From Parcubacteria group bacterium (GTDB lineage Bacteria; Patescibacteriota; Minisyncoccia; JACPHC01), in NCBI GenBank assembly GCA_016188775.1, contig JACPHC010000008.1:1-42926 (forward strand): a stretch of DNA of 42,926 bases. The letters run 5' to 3'. Position 1 is the first letter of the stretch; each line of letters opens with the position of its first letter. The notes under the pieces are model-generated. The model made no database searches. It saw only the letters and a list, made by a program, of their open reading frames with translations, and was not told where the DNA came from. Below are positions 28,001 through 37,287 of the stretch, piece by piece. The position numbers were made by a program, and so were the translations under genes.

Positions 28001-29272
28001 CCGGCCACTGTTGAACTCATATTCAAATCTTCTTTATCTTCCGTCAGCGGCGCGGTTTTTTACAATGATTTGCCTCAAACCGGCGCTTTTGTTTTTGCCT
28101 GGTCGGAAAAAGGAGGCCAAGCCGAAAATATGACTGATAAAAACGGCAATTATATTTTGCGCGTAAGTAATAATGATATTTGGCATCTAGGAGCCAGAAT
28201 GGAGAAAGGTTCGGATATTTTGAATAGCGATTATTTGATTATCAATATCGGGGCGGAAGAAAAAAATTCAATTAACTTTTTTCTTAAGAAAGCCGGAGAA
28301 ATTCCAAAACCGATTCTGGCTTCGGTTGACGCGATCAGGCCGCAAGTAATGATTTTAAACGATCAAGCTAAAGTAGCTTTGCCGGCTAACGCGACGGCCA
28401 CTGCCGGTCAAGTCAATGTCAGAGTCAGTCCGGCGGTCCAGTTGCCGGATCAGGCCCGGGCCGCGGTTATCGGCAAGGCTTATGATGTTGACATTAAAGA
28501 CGCGAAAGGAATATCAATTGTTTCTTTTAACGCGCCGATCAGCATTACCCTTCCTTATAACAAGAAAGAAATTGAAAAATTAGGAATTTCCGAAGACGAT
28601 ATCAAACCGAGTTTTTTTGACGAAGCGAGCGGGATTTGGAAAAAGGTGGATAAATTTGTCATTGATAAAACGAATTCCCAAGTTATTATCGAAACTTTCC
28701 ATTTGACCCGCTTCGCCCTGATCGCTTCCCCTGCCGACATTAATCCGCCCGAGGCTCCGACGAAAATTGACGTGGCCAAAATAGGCCCGGGAGCGCTTTT
28801 TATTTCTTGGATCAATCCTTTAAAAGATTTTGACCATATCAAAATTTATCGCTCGACCAAATTGAATGAACTCGGACGAGTGGCGTTTAACGATATCAAA
28901 AGAACTTTTGAAACGGACACAAAATTGGCCGATGGATTAACTTATTATTACACTGTCAGAAGCGTTGATTTGGCCGGCAATGAATCCATTAATATCGAGC
29001 AAATTTCCGGCTCCCCCTTGCCCGGGGAAGAAAAAGTAAAATCCACTTTCTTAAAAAATTTAAGACAAGGAATGAAAGGAGAGGATGTTAAAAATTTGCA
29101 AAAAATTCTTTTTGAAGAAGGCGTTTATCCCGACAACATTATTTCCGGTTATTTTGGATCTTTAACTAAAAAAGCTGTTATTAATTTCCAGAAAAAATAC
29201 GGCCTTTCTCCGTCTCTCGGTTTTGTTGGCTCCCTGACGCGGGCGAAATTAAACGAGCTTTACGGTCAATAA
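25085..29272 (+). CDS. Large secreted surface protein: FnIII-like, Ig-like, carboxypeptidase-regulatory-like repeats, C-terminal PG-binding domain
   Basis: LTWTTSEPTSSYVEY FnIII-like units; DSAGNYTITNITPGSYTLELSPP repeats; C-terminal LRQGMKGEDVKNLQKILFEEGVYPDNIISGYFGSLTKKAVINFQKKYGL. Confidence 0.85.
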   Translation: MKKYLFILTFLAAILFAFSAQALTISNVLVNTTASSASLTWTTSEPTSSYVEYTRSDVEPISYTNYVQDANLITNHQMTLSNLSTGKYYYRIWAFTSGIYVSTTYLGNFTISADMTGTGVIADVTPPVISSVQVSSSSITADSATISWLTDEPSTSGVNYGIASVSEFTKPEDASLVTSHIATLTGLRAATVYQYKVFSRDSAGNIAYSAIYNFTTASSGAILTGDTTPPTVSSFLAESTAGGFAKITVTFSESVDQATLNSANIYFSPVGSTAKVAGNLTLSASSVVFTATECLQNMSYAFIISRFVKDLTGNQMSADYTSGSQNLYSSVCQTTTATPTTTPTITTTTIQSGQLQGKVTDSNNATVSGAYIYVHNNDFTLYFWSQSDSAGNYTITNITPGSYTLELSPPSNFPNLLRPSTLTVSIVSGVTSTQNVQFSAGGKTIKGKVISVIGTPITDAQVEAYQESTSSWTTAFTDTYGNFILKVSGGSWSVGVMPKTGIQASWVYAKSPSLISFSNDAIAEEKTVDFQVDSTPSSIFGKIILPSGAYPKSGTSVTAISSSGLSGFSSTGIDGSFSINLSPGTYNLEIYSADSSYAAPSISAFTLLESEKKNLETIYLVLKTEHIKGFVYNSQKQIQSNILVSAKQIDGTGFVLVYTNSSGAYDLSISSGSWEVIALGIASPTQVQVIQGATVNLDFVLPLLDAVLFGTVKDSAGNILSDISGFAILEPDFIGSPVERGTFKISAKAGSYTLRLDLSAGSIYNSTEKISVLLVGGQTKEAIITLFKNNAVISGFLKDTAGVVMTGIKAEVFAYSDNGSFQKTLIDSATGGYKFNVGSGVWYLGLSIDSVSGYQAKSIAPGGLKIVGAETVSQDIFITRVDSLISGSVKKSDGSPLANAWVGVSSRPIVSGTDFAASGFLTQEIETGVFSDKDGNFSIKVPGGTYYARAFYALAKGLINPDEIKVVAASNKPATVELIFKSSLSSVSGAVFYNDLPQTGAFVFAWSEKGGQAENMTDKNGNYILRVSNNDIWHLGARMEKGSDILNSDYLIINIGAEEKNSINFFLKKAGEIPKPILASVDAIRPQVMILNDQAKVALPANATATAGQVNVRVSPAVQLPDQARAAVIGKAYDVDIKDAKGISIVSFNAPISITLPYNKKEIEKLGISEDDIKPSFFDEASGIWKKVDKFVIDKTNSQVIIETFHLTRFALIASPADINPPEAPTKIDVAKIGPGALFISWINPLKDFDHIKIYRSTKLNELGRVAFNDIKRTFETDTKLADGLTYYYTVRSVDLAGNESINIEQISGSPLPGEEKVKSTFLKNLRQGMKGEDVKNLQKILFEEGVYPDNIISGYFGSLTKKAVINFQKKYGLSPSLGFVGSLTRAKLNELYGQ

Positions 29273-29283
29273 TCTTAAATTGA

Positions 29284-30042
29284 ATGAGAAAATTTAATTT
29301 CCCAACTTTACTGAAAGTAATGGCGCTGATTATTGTTATCGGCGCTGTTATTTATTCGTTTAAAAATCAACGGCCCGATCAAAAAAAAATAATTATTCCG
29401 GCCCAATCCGTTCATTATTTTAAAGATCCTTCGCTCTCTCTTGATAAAATCAGTTTGAAAATCATTTATTTTATTCCCAAAGACCGTTCGGCGTCAATAA
29501 ACCAATCATGGAAAGAATTGATTGAGCCGGCCGTTAAAGATCTTCAATCTTTCCATAAAATTCAATTCGACAATCGTTCTGTTATAAATTACGAAATATT
29601 CCCCGATCCGGTTATTGGATTATTGGAGGCGATAGATTACGATACCCAAGACACGAATCGGGGCAATCCTTATGCTTTGTCGGCCATTACCGATGAATTA
29701 CAGAATCGTTTTTTTGATCCGGCCGGTGATTTTTACAAAGGAAATTTCGCCAAGACCGAATCCGAAGATTTTTCCGTTATTTATATTATTTATCAGGGCG
29801 TGGGCGCTTCAGGGATACAAGGGTCCGCTTTACTTAGTTTAAGTTATTTCATTAACGCGGAATTTTCCGGCTATAAAGAAAGTCTTTTTTATCATGAGTT
29901 TGCCCATACCTTGGGAATGCCGGATCGTTTTGACGAAGAGAGTCATATTTACACGTCTTTTGATATTTTAGGTAACGGAAAAATAAGGCCGTTGGCCAAC
30001 GCCTATATTGATTTTGAAACAAAAAAAGAAATGGGATTTTAA
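29284..30042 (+). CDS. Membrane-anchored metzincin-like zinc metalloprotease
   Basis: N-terminal TM; HEFAHTLGMPD (HExxHxxGxxD). Confidence 0.65.
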   Translation: MRKFNFPTLLKVMALIIVIGAVIYSFKNQRPDQKKIIIPAQSVHYFKDPSLSLDKISLKIIYFIPKDRSASINQSWKELIEPAVKDLQSFHKIQFDNRSVINYEIFPDPVIGLLEAIDYDTQDTNRGNPYALSAITDELQNRFFDPAGDFYKGNFAKTESEDFSVIYIIYQGVGASGIQGSALLSLSYFINAEFSGYKESLFYHEFAHTLGMPDRFDEESHIYTSFDILGNGKIRPLANAYIDFETKKEMGF

Positions 30043-30049
30043 TATATTA

Positions 30050-31930
30050 ATGACCTCGATATTAAAAGAAATTAATGAATATTTTTTTGGCCAAAGCCGC
30101 TTTCGGCTGAAATTGACGGTTTTTTTAATGGCGGTGGCTTTAGTGCCTTTGCTGCTTTTGGGCGTCGTCTCCATATACGCGATTAATATTAATCGCCGAT
30201 TCGAAGTGGCGGCGCTGGAAACTCAATTAACTAATCAAAAAATCAAACAAATTGAATCTTTTTTAAACGATATAATTGAAGCTTTGCGTTTTAAGGTCGC
30301 TTCCCAGGAGCCGCGTATTTCTTTGGGCGAGCAAAATTTTCTTCTTTCAAATTTAATGAACGCCTTCCCGTCTCTTGAGGAGGTTTCTTTCGTGGCCGTT
30401 CTTCCGGAAAATAATTACGGGAAAGAAACCTTTAGAATTTCTCGGGATAAATTATTTTCTTGCGGCGTTATTAAAGACGCGGAAGGCGAAAAACTGGAAA
30501 ATTGTTTAAGTTGGTCGCCGGATAACCTGGACGATCCGCAAAGTTTAAGAAATTTTCAATTAGCCAAAGAATTTTTAGCCGCAAAAGTTGGCAAAGATTA
30601 CATTGGTCCAATGATAAAAACGTCGGTCGGGCCAAGATTTATAGCGGCCGTGCCTTTTAAAAACGAAAAAGACGAAATTATTGGCGTTATCGCAGCCAAG
30701 ATATTTTTAAATCCAGTCGTTCGATTGGTTGAACAATCAACGCTGGGTCTCAAGGGATACGTTTTTGTCACTGATAAAGACGGTTCGGTGATTGCCTCTT
30801 CGGCCCCGCTTTTTAAAGCCTTAGGTTATCAGCTAAAAAAAATTGATATCGTTTCCTCGGTTCTTTTCGGCGCTAAAAGGACCGGATTGGATTCGGCTGA
30901 CGCTTATGCCAATATTTTTGGAGACAAAGTAATCGGCGCCGGGGATATCGTTAAAAAAACCGGCTGGGCGGTGATCGCGGAATGGCCGGAAGACGACGCT
31001 TTTGCTCCGAGCTTGAGGCTTCGCAATCAAATTATTTATTTTTCCGGTGCTTTAGCGGCGGTCATTTTTTTGGCCGCTACTTTTGCCGCTAATCGAGTTG
31101 TTAGGCCGATAAAAGAATTAGTGGAGGGAACTAAAATTATCGGCGAAGGAAAATTTGATTATAAAATTGACATAAAAACTAAAGACGAATTGAAAGATTT
31201 GGGCGATTCTTTTAATGAAATGAGCAAAAGTTTAAAGAAGCTCGCGGAATTGAGGGAAGAATTCATTTTTGTGGCGGCTCATGAGCTTCGCACGCCGGTG
31301 ACGGCCATCAAGGGTTATCTTTCAATGATTTTGGAAGGGACAGTTGGAAAAATTTCTAAAAAAACAGCCGAATTTTTGAAAAAGATTCAAGCCTCCAATG
31401 ATCGGTTGGTTCAATTAGTGCAAGATCTTTTGCAGGTCGCCAGATCCGAAGCCGGCCGACTAAAAATCGCTTTGAGTCCGCAGAAAATAAATGAGAGCGT
31501 TTTTCAGGTTTTTGATGAATTAAGGCCGCTGGCGGACGACCGTAATATTATTTTTGAATATTCCCGTCCGGCTAAAGAATTAGTTATGGCCGATAATGAT
31601 CGCCTGAAAGAAGTTTTAATTAATTTAATCGGCAACGCGATTAAATATAATAAAAATGATGGCAAAATTATTGTTTCGCATAAAGTAGAGAATAATTTTC
31701 TCGTGACTGCCATTGCCGATACCGGCATCGGGTTTAAACCGGAAGAGATGCCAAGGCTTTTTGAGAAATTTTGGAGAGCGGAAAACGAAGCGACCCGGGC
31801 GCAAACCGGCACGGGCCTGGGATTATTTATCGTTAAAGAATTGGTAGAGAAAATGGGCGGGAAAATTTGGGTTGAATCAAAGTGGCAAATCGGCGCGACT
31901 TTTTATTTCAGTTTGCCGATTGCCAAATGA
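30050..31930 (+). CDS. Sensor histidine kinase (Cache-like sensor, HAMP, HisKA, HATPase_c)
   Basis: FVAAHELRTPVTAIKGYLSMI H-box; NLIGNAIKYNKNDG N-box; TGTGLGLFIVKELVEKMGG. Confidence 0.92.
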   Translation: MTSILKEINEYFFGQSRFRLKLTVFLMAVALVPLLLLGVVSIYAININRRFEVAALETQLTNQKIKQIESFLNDIIEALRFKVASQEPRISLGEQNFLLSNLMNAFPSLEEVSFVAVLPENNYGKETFRISRDKLFSCGVIKDAEGEKLENCLSWSPDNLDDPQSLRNFQLAKEFLAAKVGKDYIGPMIKTSVGPRFIAAVPFKNEKDEIIGVIAAKIFLNPVVRLVEQSTLGLKGYVFVTDKDGSVIASSAPLFKALGYQLKKIDIVSSVLFGAKRTGLDSADAYANIFGDKVIGAGDIVKKTGWAVIAEWPEDDAFAPSLRLRNQIIYFSGALAAVIFLAATFAANRVVRPIKELVEGTKIIGEGKFDYKIDIKTKDELKDLGDSFNEMSKSLKKLAELREEFIFVAAHELRTPVTAIKGYLSMILEGTVGKISKKTAEFLKKIQASNDRLVQLVQDLLQVARSEAGRLKIALSPQKINESVFQVFDELRPLADDRNIIFEYSRPAKELVMADNDRLKEVLINLIGNAIKYNKNDGKIIVSHKVENNFLVTAIADTGIGFKPEEMPRLFEKFWRAENEATRAQTGTGLGLFIVKELVEKMGGKIWVESKWQIGATFYFSLPIAK

Positions 31931-31936
31931 CAAAAT

Positions 31937-32980
31937 TTATTTTGATTCCGCTAATTTGGTTTTGACTGTTTTTTCTTTTCCGGCTCGGAGTATTTTTAAA
32001 ATAATTTCTTGATCGACTTGGGCTCCGTTGATTAAATCTTGCAAAGTGTTTTTTAGATCGATTTTTTGACCGTTAACTTCAAGAATAATGTCATTTTCTT
32101 TAATGCCGGCCTTATCCGCCGGACTGCCGGGTATAATCGCGACGTCGCCGGGTCCCGTCTCTCTGATAATTAAAGCGCCTTGATGAAGAGGCAGATTCAT
32201 TTCTTTTTGGATTTTTTTATTAATTAAAAGATATCTCACTCCCAAAGACGGCTTTCGAATATGGCCGTATTTTTTAAGATCGTTTAAATCTTTTTTAGCC
32301 GCGTTAATGGGAATGGCAAAGCCGATATTTTCCGCGCCAAAGACCACCGCGGTGTTGATGCCGATAGTTTTCCCTTCAAGATTGACCAGTGGGCCGCCGG
32401 AATTGCCCGGGTTGATGGCCGCGTCAGTTTGAATTAAGCCCCGGAGCCGTTCTTGTTCGCCAAGACCGGTCATGGCGGTGATAAATCGCGAGAGGCCGGA
32501 AATTATTCCTTTGGAAACACTGCCGGCAAATTCTCCGAGGGCCGTGCCAATAGCAATGACGGTTTGCCCGATTTCAATTTGACTTGAGTCCCCAAGCTCA
32601 ACGACGGGCAGATTTTTCGCGTTAATTTTTATAATTGCCACGTCATTTATCGAATCTCGAGCAAGAATTTTAGCCGGATATTTTTCGCCTTTTTGAGTGA
32701 TGATCGTATATTCCGCTTCCGGGTCGGAGACAACATGACGGTTAGTCAAAATAATGCCGTCTTTGTCAACGATAAAACCGGAGCCGCCGCCGACGCGAAT
32801 TTTTCTTTTGGGTCCGGAAGATGTTTTGGGCGGCGCGTATTCGGGCAGAAAATCAAAGCCAAAGAGTTCCAGCGGCGAACGCTGTATTTCAGGCACGTAT
32901 TTGGAAATAATAATACTGACTACGGCTGGCGTGATTTTTTTAACGGCATTAATAACTAATTTTTCATCGGTCGTCGGCAT
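31937..32980 (-). CDS. HtrA/DegP-like trypsin-fold serine protease with PDZ domain
   Basis: GGGSGFIVDKDGIILTNRHVV, AINPGNSGGPLVNLEG, PDZ GSPADKAGIKENDIILEVNGQKI. Confidence 0.92.
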   Translation of the reverse strand: MPTTDEKLVINAVKKITPAVVSIIISKYVPEIQRSPLELFGFDFLPEYAPPKTSSGPKRKIRVGGGSGFIVDKDGIILTNRHVVSDPEAEYTIITQKGEKYPAKILARDSINDVAIIKINAKNLPVVELGDSSQIEIGQTVIAIGTALGEFAGSVSKGIISGLSRFITAMTGLGEQERLRGLIQTDAAINPGNSGGPLVNLEGKTIGINTAVVFGAENIGFAIPINAAKKDLNDLKKYGHIRKPSLGVRYLLINKKIQKEMNLPLHQGALIIRETGPGDVAIIPGSPADKAGIKENDIILEVNGQKIDLKNTLQDLINGAQVDQEIILKILRAGKEKTVKTKLAESK

Positions 32981-33080
32981 ATTAATTAATTTTAATAAAA
33001 AAATAAAATCAAAGCAAATTTTAGGCGGGCAAATTGACCAAAAAGATTTTTTTGTTTAGACTTTAAAATAATTTTGAATA

Positions 33081-33152
33081 GCCCCTATAGCTCAATGGAT
33101 AGAGCAAACCCGTCCTAAGGGTGAGATGTGGGTTCGATTCCTACTGGGGGCA
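33081..33152 (+). tRNA. tRNA-Arg(CCT)
   Basis: Cloverleaf read by hand: GCCCCTA/TGGGGGC acceptor, loop GTCCTAA, T-arm GTGGG TTCGATT CCTAC. Confidence 0.92.
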
Positions 33153-33168
33153 TAGACGAATAAAACAT

Positions 33169-33242
33169 GGGCCTATGGTATAGTGGCAGAACACCTCCAT
33201 GGCATGGAGGAGACCCGAGTTCGATTCTCGGTAGGTCCACCA
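33169..33242 (+). tRNA. tRNA-Ala(GGC), CCA encoded
   Basis: CCTCC ATGGCAT GGAGG anticodon arm; TAGGTCC-A-CCA 3' end. Confidence 0.93.
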
Positions 33243-33330
33243 GAGTTTTCAACTATATAAATTATTTTAACAGCGCCCAAGCCGCCGTTTTTTTATTGCC
33301 AAAGCTTTTTTTCCGCAGTATTATACCTTT

Positions 33331-34008
33331 ATGTTATTATCACGCGACGCGATTTTAAAACATTTTAAAAGAGGCGATATTGTCATTGATCCGTTTAATG
33401 ATCGCAAACTTAAAACCACGAGCTATGACATTGCGTTGGGCGAATGGTTTTGGCGCGAAGGCCATCCCAAGGGCCGGGCCACGGTTCATAATCTTTATGA
33501 TGAAAAATCTACTCGGCTGGTTTGGCAAGGGCCGTTTCAGGCGGAACAAGTGAAAAAAATTCACCAGTATTTAGGCAAGAAATTTGTCAATATTCGGGAT
33601 AACGAAAAGATTATACTTTTGGAACCAGGAGAAACTATTTTGGCGCACACGGAAGAATTTATCGGCGGCCGCAAATGCGTAGTGGCGAAAATGTACGCCC
33701 GGTCGTCTTTGGGTCGAAATTTCGTGGAAGTCTGCAAGGACGCCGGCTGGGGCGATATCGGTTATTTTAATCGCTGGACAATGGAAGTGACTAACAATTC
33801 TCGTTATTTCACAATTCCTTTGGTAGTCGGGCGGCGCATTGGCCAGATGGTTTTTTATAAAGTCGAGCCGCTGAAAAAAGCGCCGGATTACGTCGGCGAA
33901 GGCGGAAAGTATCAGCTGTCCGAGGAGATTGAAGAAGTCAAAAAAAGCTGGAATCCGAATATGATGATTCCGCGGATGCATTTAGATTGGGAGGTGAAAA
34001 AAATATGA
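33331..34008 (+). CDS. dCTP deaminase/dUTPase-family protein
   Basis: MYARSSLGRNFVEVCKDAGWGDIGYFNRWTMEVTNNS; VGRRIGQMVFYKVE. Confidence 0.8.
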   Translation: MLLSRDAILKHFKRGDIVIDPFNDRKLKTTSYDIALGEWFWREGHPKGRATVHNLYDEKSTRLVWQGPFQAEQVKKIHQYLGKKFVNIRDNEKIILLEPGETILAHTEEFIGGRKCVVAKMYARSSLGRNFVEVCKDAGWGDIGYFNRWTMEVTNNSRYFTIPLVVGRRIGQMVFYKVEPLKKAPDYVGEGGKYQLSEEIEEVKKSWNPNMMIPRMHLDWEVKKI

Positions 34009-34472
34009 AAATAAAAGTTGAGCCGATACTTTTCGATTCGTATTTGGCAATGATAAAAAATAGCGTTGGCTCTCGCTCTTTTCGAAATTTTTACGCTTAC
34101 GCGGACGAAAGCAAAAAAGATATTGTTAAAGGCGGCAGTCTTTCCTGCGCTTTTTTTGTTTCCAGCATTCTTTTATTTTTTCGATTAATCAAAGAGCCTC
34201 ATTTGACTGTTGCCGGACTTGTAAAAGGTATGGAAAAATCCGGCTGGCGAGAAATAAGAAAACCCCAGATAGGCGCTGTTTTAGTTTGGGAAGCAGTAAT
34301 TCAAAATAATGAACCGCATAAACATATCGGTTTTTACTGGAAGGCCAATAAAGCGATTTCTAACAGCAGCCGGCTAAGAAAACCGATTTCGCATCACTGG
34401 ACTTTTGGCATAAAAAGTGGTAAACCTGTTAGACGAATTGAACGGATTTTTTGGCATCCGAAATTAGATTAA
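34005..34472 (+). CDS. Possible NlpC/P60-like (papain-fold) protein
   Basis: Cys in GGSLSCAFFVSSIL and His in HKHIGFYW, in the expected order; start likely ATG at 34005. Confidence 0.4.
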   Translation: MKIKVEPILFDSYLAMIKNSVGSRSFRNFYAYADESKKDIVKGGSLSCAFFVSSILLFFRLIKEPHLTVAGLVKGMEKSGWREIRKPQIGAVLVWEAVIQNNEPHKHIGFYWKANKAISNSSRLRKPISHHWTFGIKSGKPVRRIERIFWHPKLD

Positions 34473-34497
34473 TGATTAATATACGGAGACGTGGCAG

Positions 34498-34527
34498 CCA
34501 GCCCGAGGCTGGTCCGCCTTGGGCGGA
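34498..34527. repeat. Two abutting perfect hairpins CCAGCC-cga-GGCTGG / TCCGCC-ttg-GGCGGA
   Basis: Read directly; lies between a 5' tRNA-Ser fragment and the intact tRNA-Ser. Confidence 0.9.
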
Positions 34528-34552
34528 AGTGATTTAAATTCCTATGTATTAT

Positions 34553-34642
34553 GGAGACGTGGCAGAGCGGTTTAATGCGCTGGTCTCGAACACCAGTTGG
34601 GAAGAAATTCCCTCGGAGGTTCAAATCCTCCCGTCTCCGCCA
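34553..34642 (+). tRNA. tRNA-Ser(CGA), CCA encoded
   Basis: CTGGT CTCGAAC ACCAG anticodon arm, long variable arm, GGAGACG...CGTCTCC-G-CCA. Confidence 0.94.
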
Positions 34643-34677
34643 TCACTAAAACTGTGAAATTATAGATTTCATCCAAA

Positions 34678-35112
34678 ATGGAATTTAAAGAACAAATAAA
34701 TAGACAAGAAAAAATAGAAAAGAGAACACCGGAAGAAGAATTGGCGGATTTTAAGCATGAAATCGCCAAACTTCAGGAAGCGGAAAAAGAAAAAGTTTTG
34801 CCGAGCCGTCATTTTATGTTTGGCCAAGAAGAAAAAAGAGAATATGACCCGGCAATGCCGGAAATTTCAAAACAAGAGAAATTTAACCCTGACGATTTAA
34901 CTTTAGAGGATTTAGAAATACGGAAAAAATTTGGCTATAATTTTGACTCGGCCGCGATCACTCAAGAAGAATTTGAAAAATACCGCGATTCTGTTTTGAA
35001 GAGCAAAAATCAATCCCGAATGGATTTTGTCGGTTTTTTAGGCAATCAATTCGCCGCTATTAAAGTCAGAGAATATTCAAAAAAGAAACATAAAGAGAAA
35101 ACAGCTGAATAA
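34678..35112 (+). CDS. Hypothetical charged protein
   Basis: Open frame with coding-like codon usage between tRNA-Ser and the palindrome; no family recognised. Confidence 0.5.
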   Translation: MEFKEQINRQEKIEKRTPEEELADFKHEIAKLQEAEKEKVLPSRHFMFGQEEKREYDPAMPEISKQEKFNPDDLTLEDLEIRKKFGYNFDSAAITQEEFEKYRDSVLKSKNQSRMDFVGFLGNQFAAIKVREYSKKKHKEKTAE

Positions 35113-35124
35113 ATTCGCGTCTAC

Positions 35125-35155
35125 GAATCTTACGAAGTTGAACTTCGTAAGATTC
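35125..35155. repeat. Perfect palindrome GAATCTTACGAAGTT-G-AACTTCGTAAGATTC
   Basis: 15-nt perfect arms; shares AGTTGAACT centre with 5112-5138. Confidence 0.92.
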
Positions 35156-35247
35156 TTTGTAAGGTTCCCTTTGTGTTGTTCTGGTCCATCAAAAAAATCA
35201 AACAGTAATTTCTCGACAATTGAAAGAAAGTCTGATAAATTTTTGTT

Positions 35248-35718
35248 ATGCCGTCTATTCAGTTACAAATCGTTTTTTTTGTTTTATCAATTATTGTCAC
35301 TTTGGCCAATATTATTTTATTTGCCGTAGTTTGGAGATTGCGAAAACGGTTTCAGGCGTTTATTAACGGCGGTTCTGTTAAAGACTTGGAGATGATATTG
35401 ATGGGGCAGCTGCAAAAAATAACGCAAATAGACGAGGATCTTTTGAAGTTGGCCAAAGAAAAAGAACTTATCCAAAAAATGGCTGTCAAAAGCATTCAGC
35501 GCGTTGGCATGGTCAGATTTAACCCCTTCGCCAACACCGGCGGAGACCAGAGTTTTTGCGTCGCCTTGCTTGATCACGAAAATAACGGTTGCGTTTTAAC
35601 CAGTCTTTACAGCCGAGATGGCATTCGCGTTTACGGCAAGCCGGTGGAATTCGGTCGTTCAAGTTATGCTTTAAGCGAAGAAGAGCAATCCGCGATCGCG
35701 AAAGCGATATCAAACTAA
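35248..35718 (+). CDS. DUF4446 family protein
   Basis: IQRVGMVRFNPFANTGGDQSFCVALLDHENNGCVLTSLYSRDGIRVYGKPV with N-terminal TM. Confidence 0.85.
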   Translation: MPSIQLQIVFFVLSIIVTLANIILFAVVWRLRKRFQAFINGGSVKDLEMILMGQLQKITQIDEDLLKLAKEKELIQKMAVKSIQRVGMVRFNPFANTGGDQSFCVALLDHENNGCVLTSLYSRDGIRVYGKPVEFGRSSYALSEEEQSAIAKAISN

Positions 35719-35742
35719 TGGCATTTTTAAAGCGAATAATTT

Positions 35743-37263
35743 ATGAAGCAAAAAATCAATTTAGAGAACAATTTAATCGCGCGTCCGCCCATTGTCGTGG
35801 TCATGGGCCATATTGATCATGGAAAGACAACTCTTCTTGATTACATCAAAAAAACAAAAGTGGCTGAAAAAGAATCCGGCGGCATCACCCAGCACATCGG
35901 CGCTTATGAAATTATTTTTAACGGCCGCAAGATAACTTTTATTGACACGCCCGGACACGAGGCTTTTTCCAGAATGCGTGAACGCGGCGCGAAAGTGGCG
36001 GACATCGCGCTTTTGGTGGTGGCGGCTGACGAAGGAATTAAACCTCAAACCCTGGAAGCGCTTTCGCATATTCAAAAATCCGAATTGCCTTTCATGGTTG
36101 TAATTAATAAGTCTGATAAACCCGGAGCTAATCCCGAAAAAATAAAACAGGATTTAGCCAATCAGGGAGTGATGGTTGAATCTTGGGGCGGTAAAGTTCC
36201 TTCGGTGGAAGTGTCGGCCAAAACCGGCCAAAACATCGATCATCTTCTTGAGCTGATACTTTTGGTGGCTGACTTGGAAGAATTAAAAGGAAATTCGGAT
36301 GTCGGCGCTTCGGGGTTTGTCATTGAATCTCACGTCGATCCCAAGCGCGGCCGAATTGCGACCCTTATCGTTACTGATGGAATTTTGCGAGTGGGCGATT
36401 GGATGGTTATCGGTCCGGATACAAGCAAAGTCAGGTCTTTTGAAGATTTTTTGGGTCGAGGCGTTAAAGAGGCGACTTTTTCAGCGCCGATTTTAATCTT
36501 TGGATTTTCCTCCTCGCCTGTTTTAGGAGAACAATTTTTCGCTTTTAAAGATAAAAAATCAGCCGAGGAAAAGGCTTCACATTTCAGCAAAAAAGAAACC
36601 GGAATAGTTCGGCTTTTAAAAGAAGATGGAGAAACGGCTATTTTAAAAATTGTTTTAAAAGCCGATGTTTCGGGTTCAATTGAGGCCTTGGAAGAAATTA
36701 TTAAAAAACTTTCTTTTAAAGAAGGAAAAGCGCTGATTGTCAGAAGCGGGACGGGAGATGTCAATATTGACGACACGAATTTTGCCAAAAGCGCTCCGAA
36801 TACGATAGTTGTCGCTTTTCGGGTAAAAGTTCCTTCGCTGGTAAAAGAGATTTTGGATCAGGAAGGCGTTGGAGTCGTTTTTTCGGATATTATTTACGAA
36901 ATTGAAGAAGCAATCAAACAAAAGCTTTTCTCGATTATTCCTTCCAATATCGAAATTGTGCCTCTTGGCAAGATTAAAATATTGGCGATATTTAAATCGG
37001 AAAAAAACAAAATGATTATCGGCGGCCGAGTGCTTTCCGGCAAGATAAAAAAAGGCGCTGTCGCTTCGGTTTTTAGAAATAATCGGGAAGTGGGCCAGGG
37101 GCGCGTTTTGGGCTTGAAGCAAGTCAATAAAGACGTTGAAGAAGTGGGGCAGGGCTTGGAAAGCGGGATTCTTTTTGAGACGGAAATTAAGATAATCCCC
37201 GACGATATTTTGGAAATTAGCGAGGAGGTGAAAAAGGAGAGAGTTTTAACGCCGCATGATTAG
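35743..37263 (+). CDS. infB: Translation initiation factor IF-2 (minimal, no long N-terminal domain)
   Basis: [65 protein letters not shown]. Confidence 0.96.
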   Translation: MKQKINLENNLIARPPIVVVMGHIDHGKTTLLDYIKKTKVAEKESGGITQHIGAYEIIFNGRKITFIDTPGHEAFSRMRERGAKVADIALLVVAADEGIKPQTLEALSHIQKSELPFMVVINKSDKPGANPEKIKQDLANQGVMVESWGGKVPSVEVSAKTGQNIDHLLELILLVADLEELKGNSDVGASGFVIESHVDPKRGRIATLIVTDGILRVGDWMVIGPDTSKVRSFEDFLGRGVKEATFSAPILIFGFSSSPVLGEQFFAFKDKKSAEEKASHFSKKETGIVRLLKEDGETAILKIVLKADVSGSIEALEEIIKKLSFKEGKALIVRSGTGDVNIDDTNFAKSAPNTIVVAFRVKVPSLVKEILDQEGVGVVFSDIIYEIEEAIKQKLFSIIPSNIEIVPLGKIKILAIFKSEKNKMIIGGRVLSGKIKKGAVASVFRNNREVGQGRVLGLKQVNKDVEEVGQGLESGILFETEIKIIPDDILEISEEVKKERVLTPHD

Positions 37264-37287
37264 GCCTTTCGCAAAAAGTCTATTAAA

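Noticed and set aside
33167-33358. 63-aa ORF MGLWYSGRTPPWHG...
   Set aside because: Begins in and reads through tRNA-Ala; spurious.
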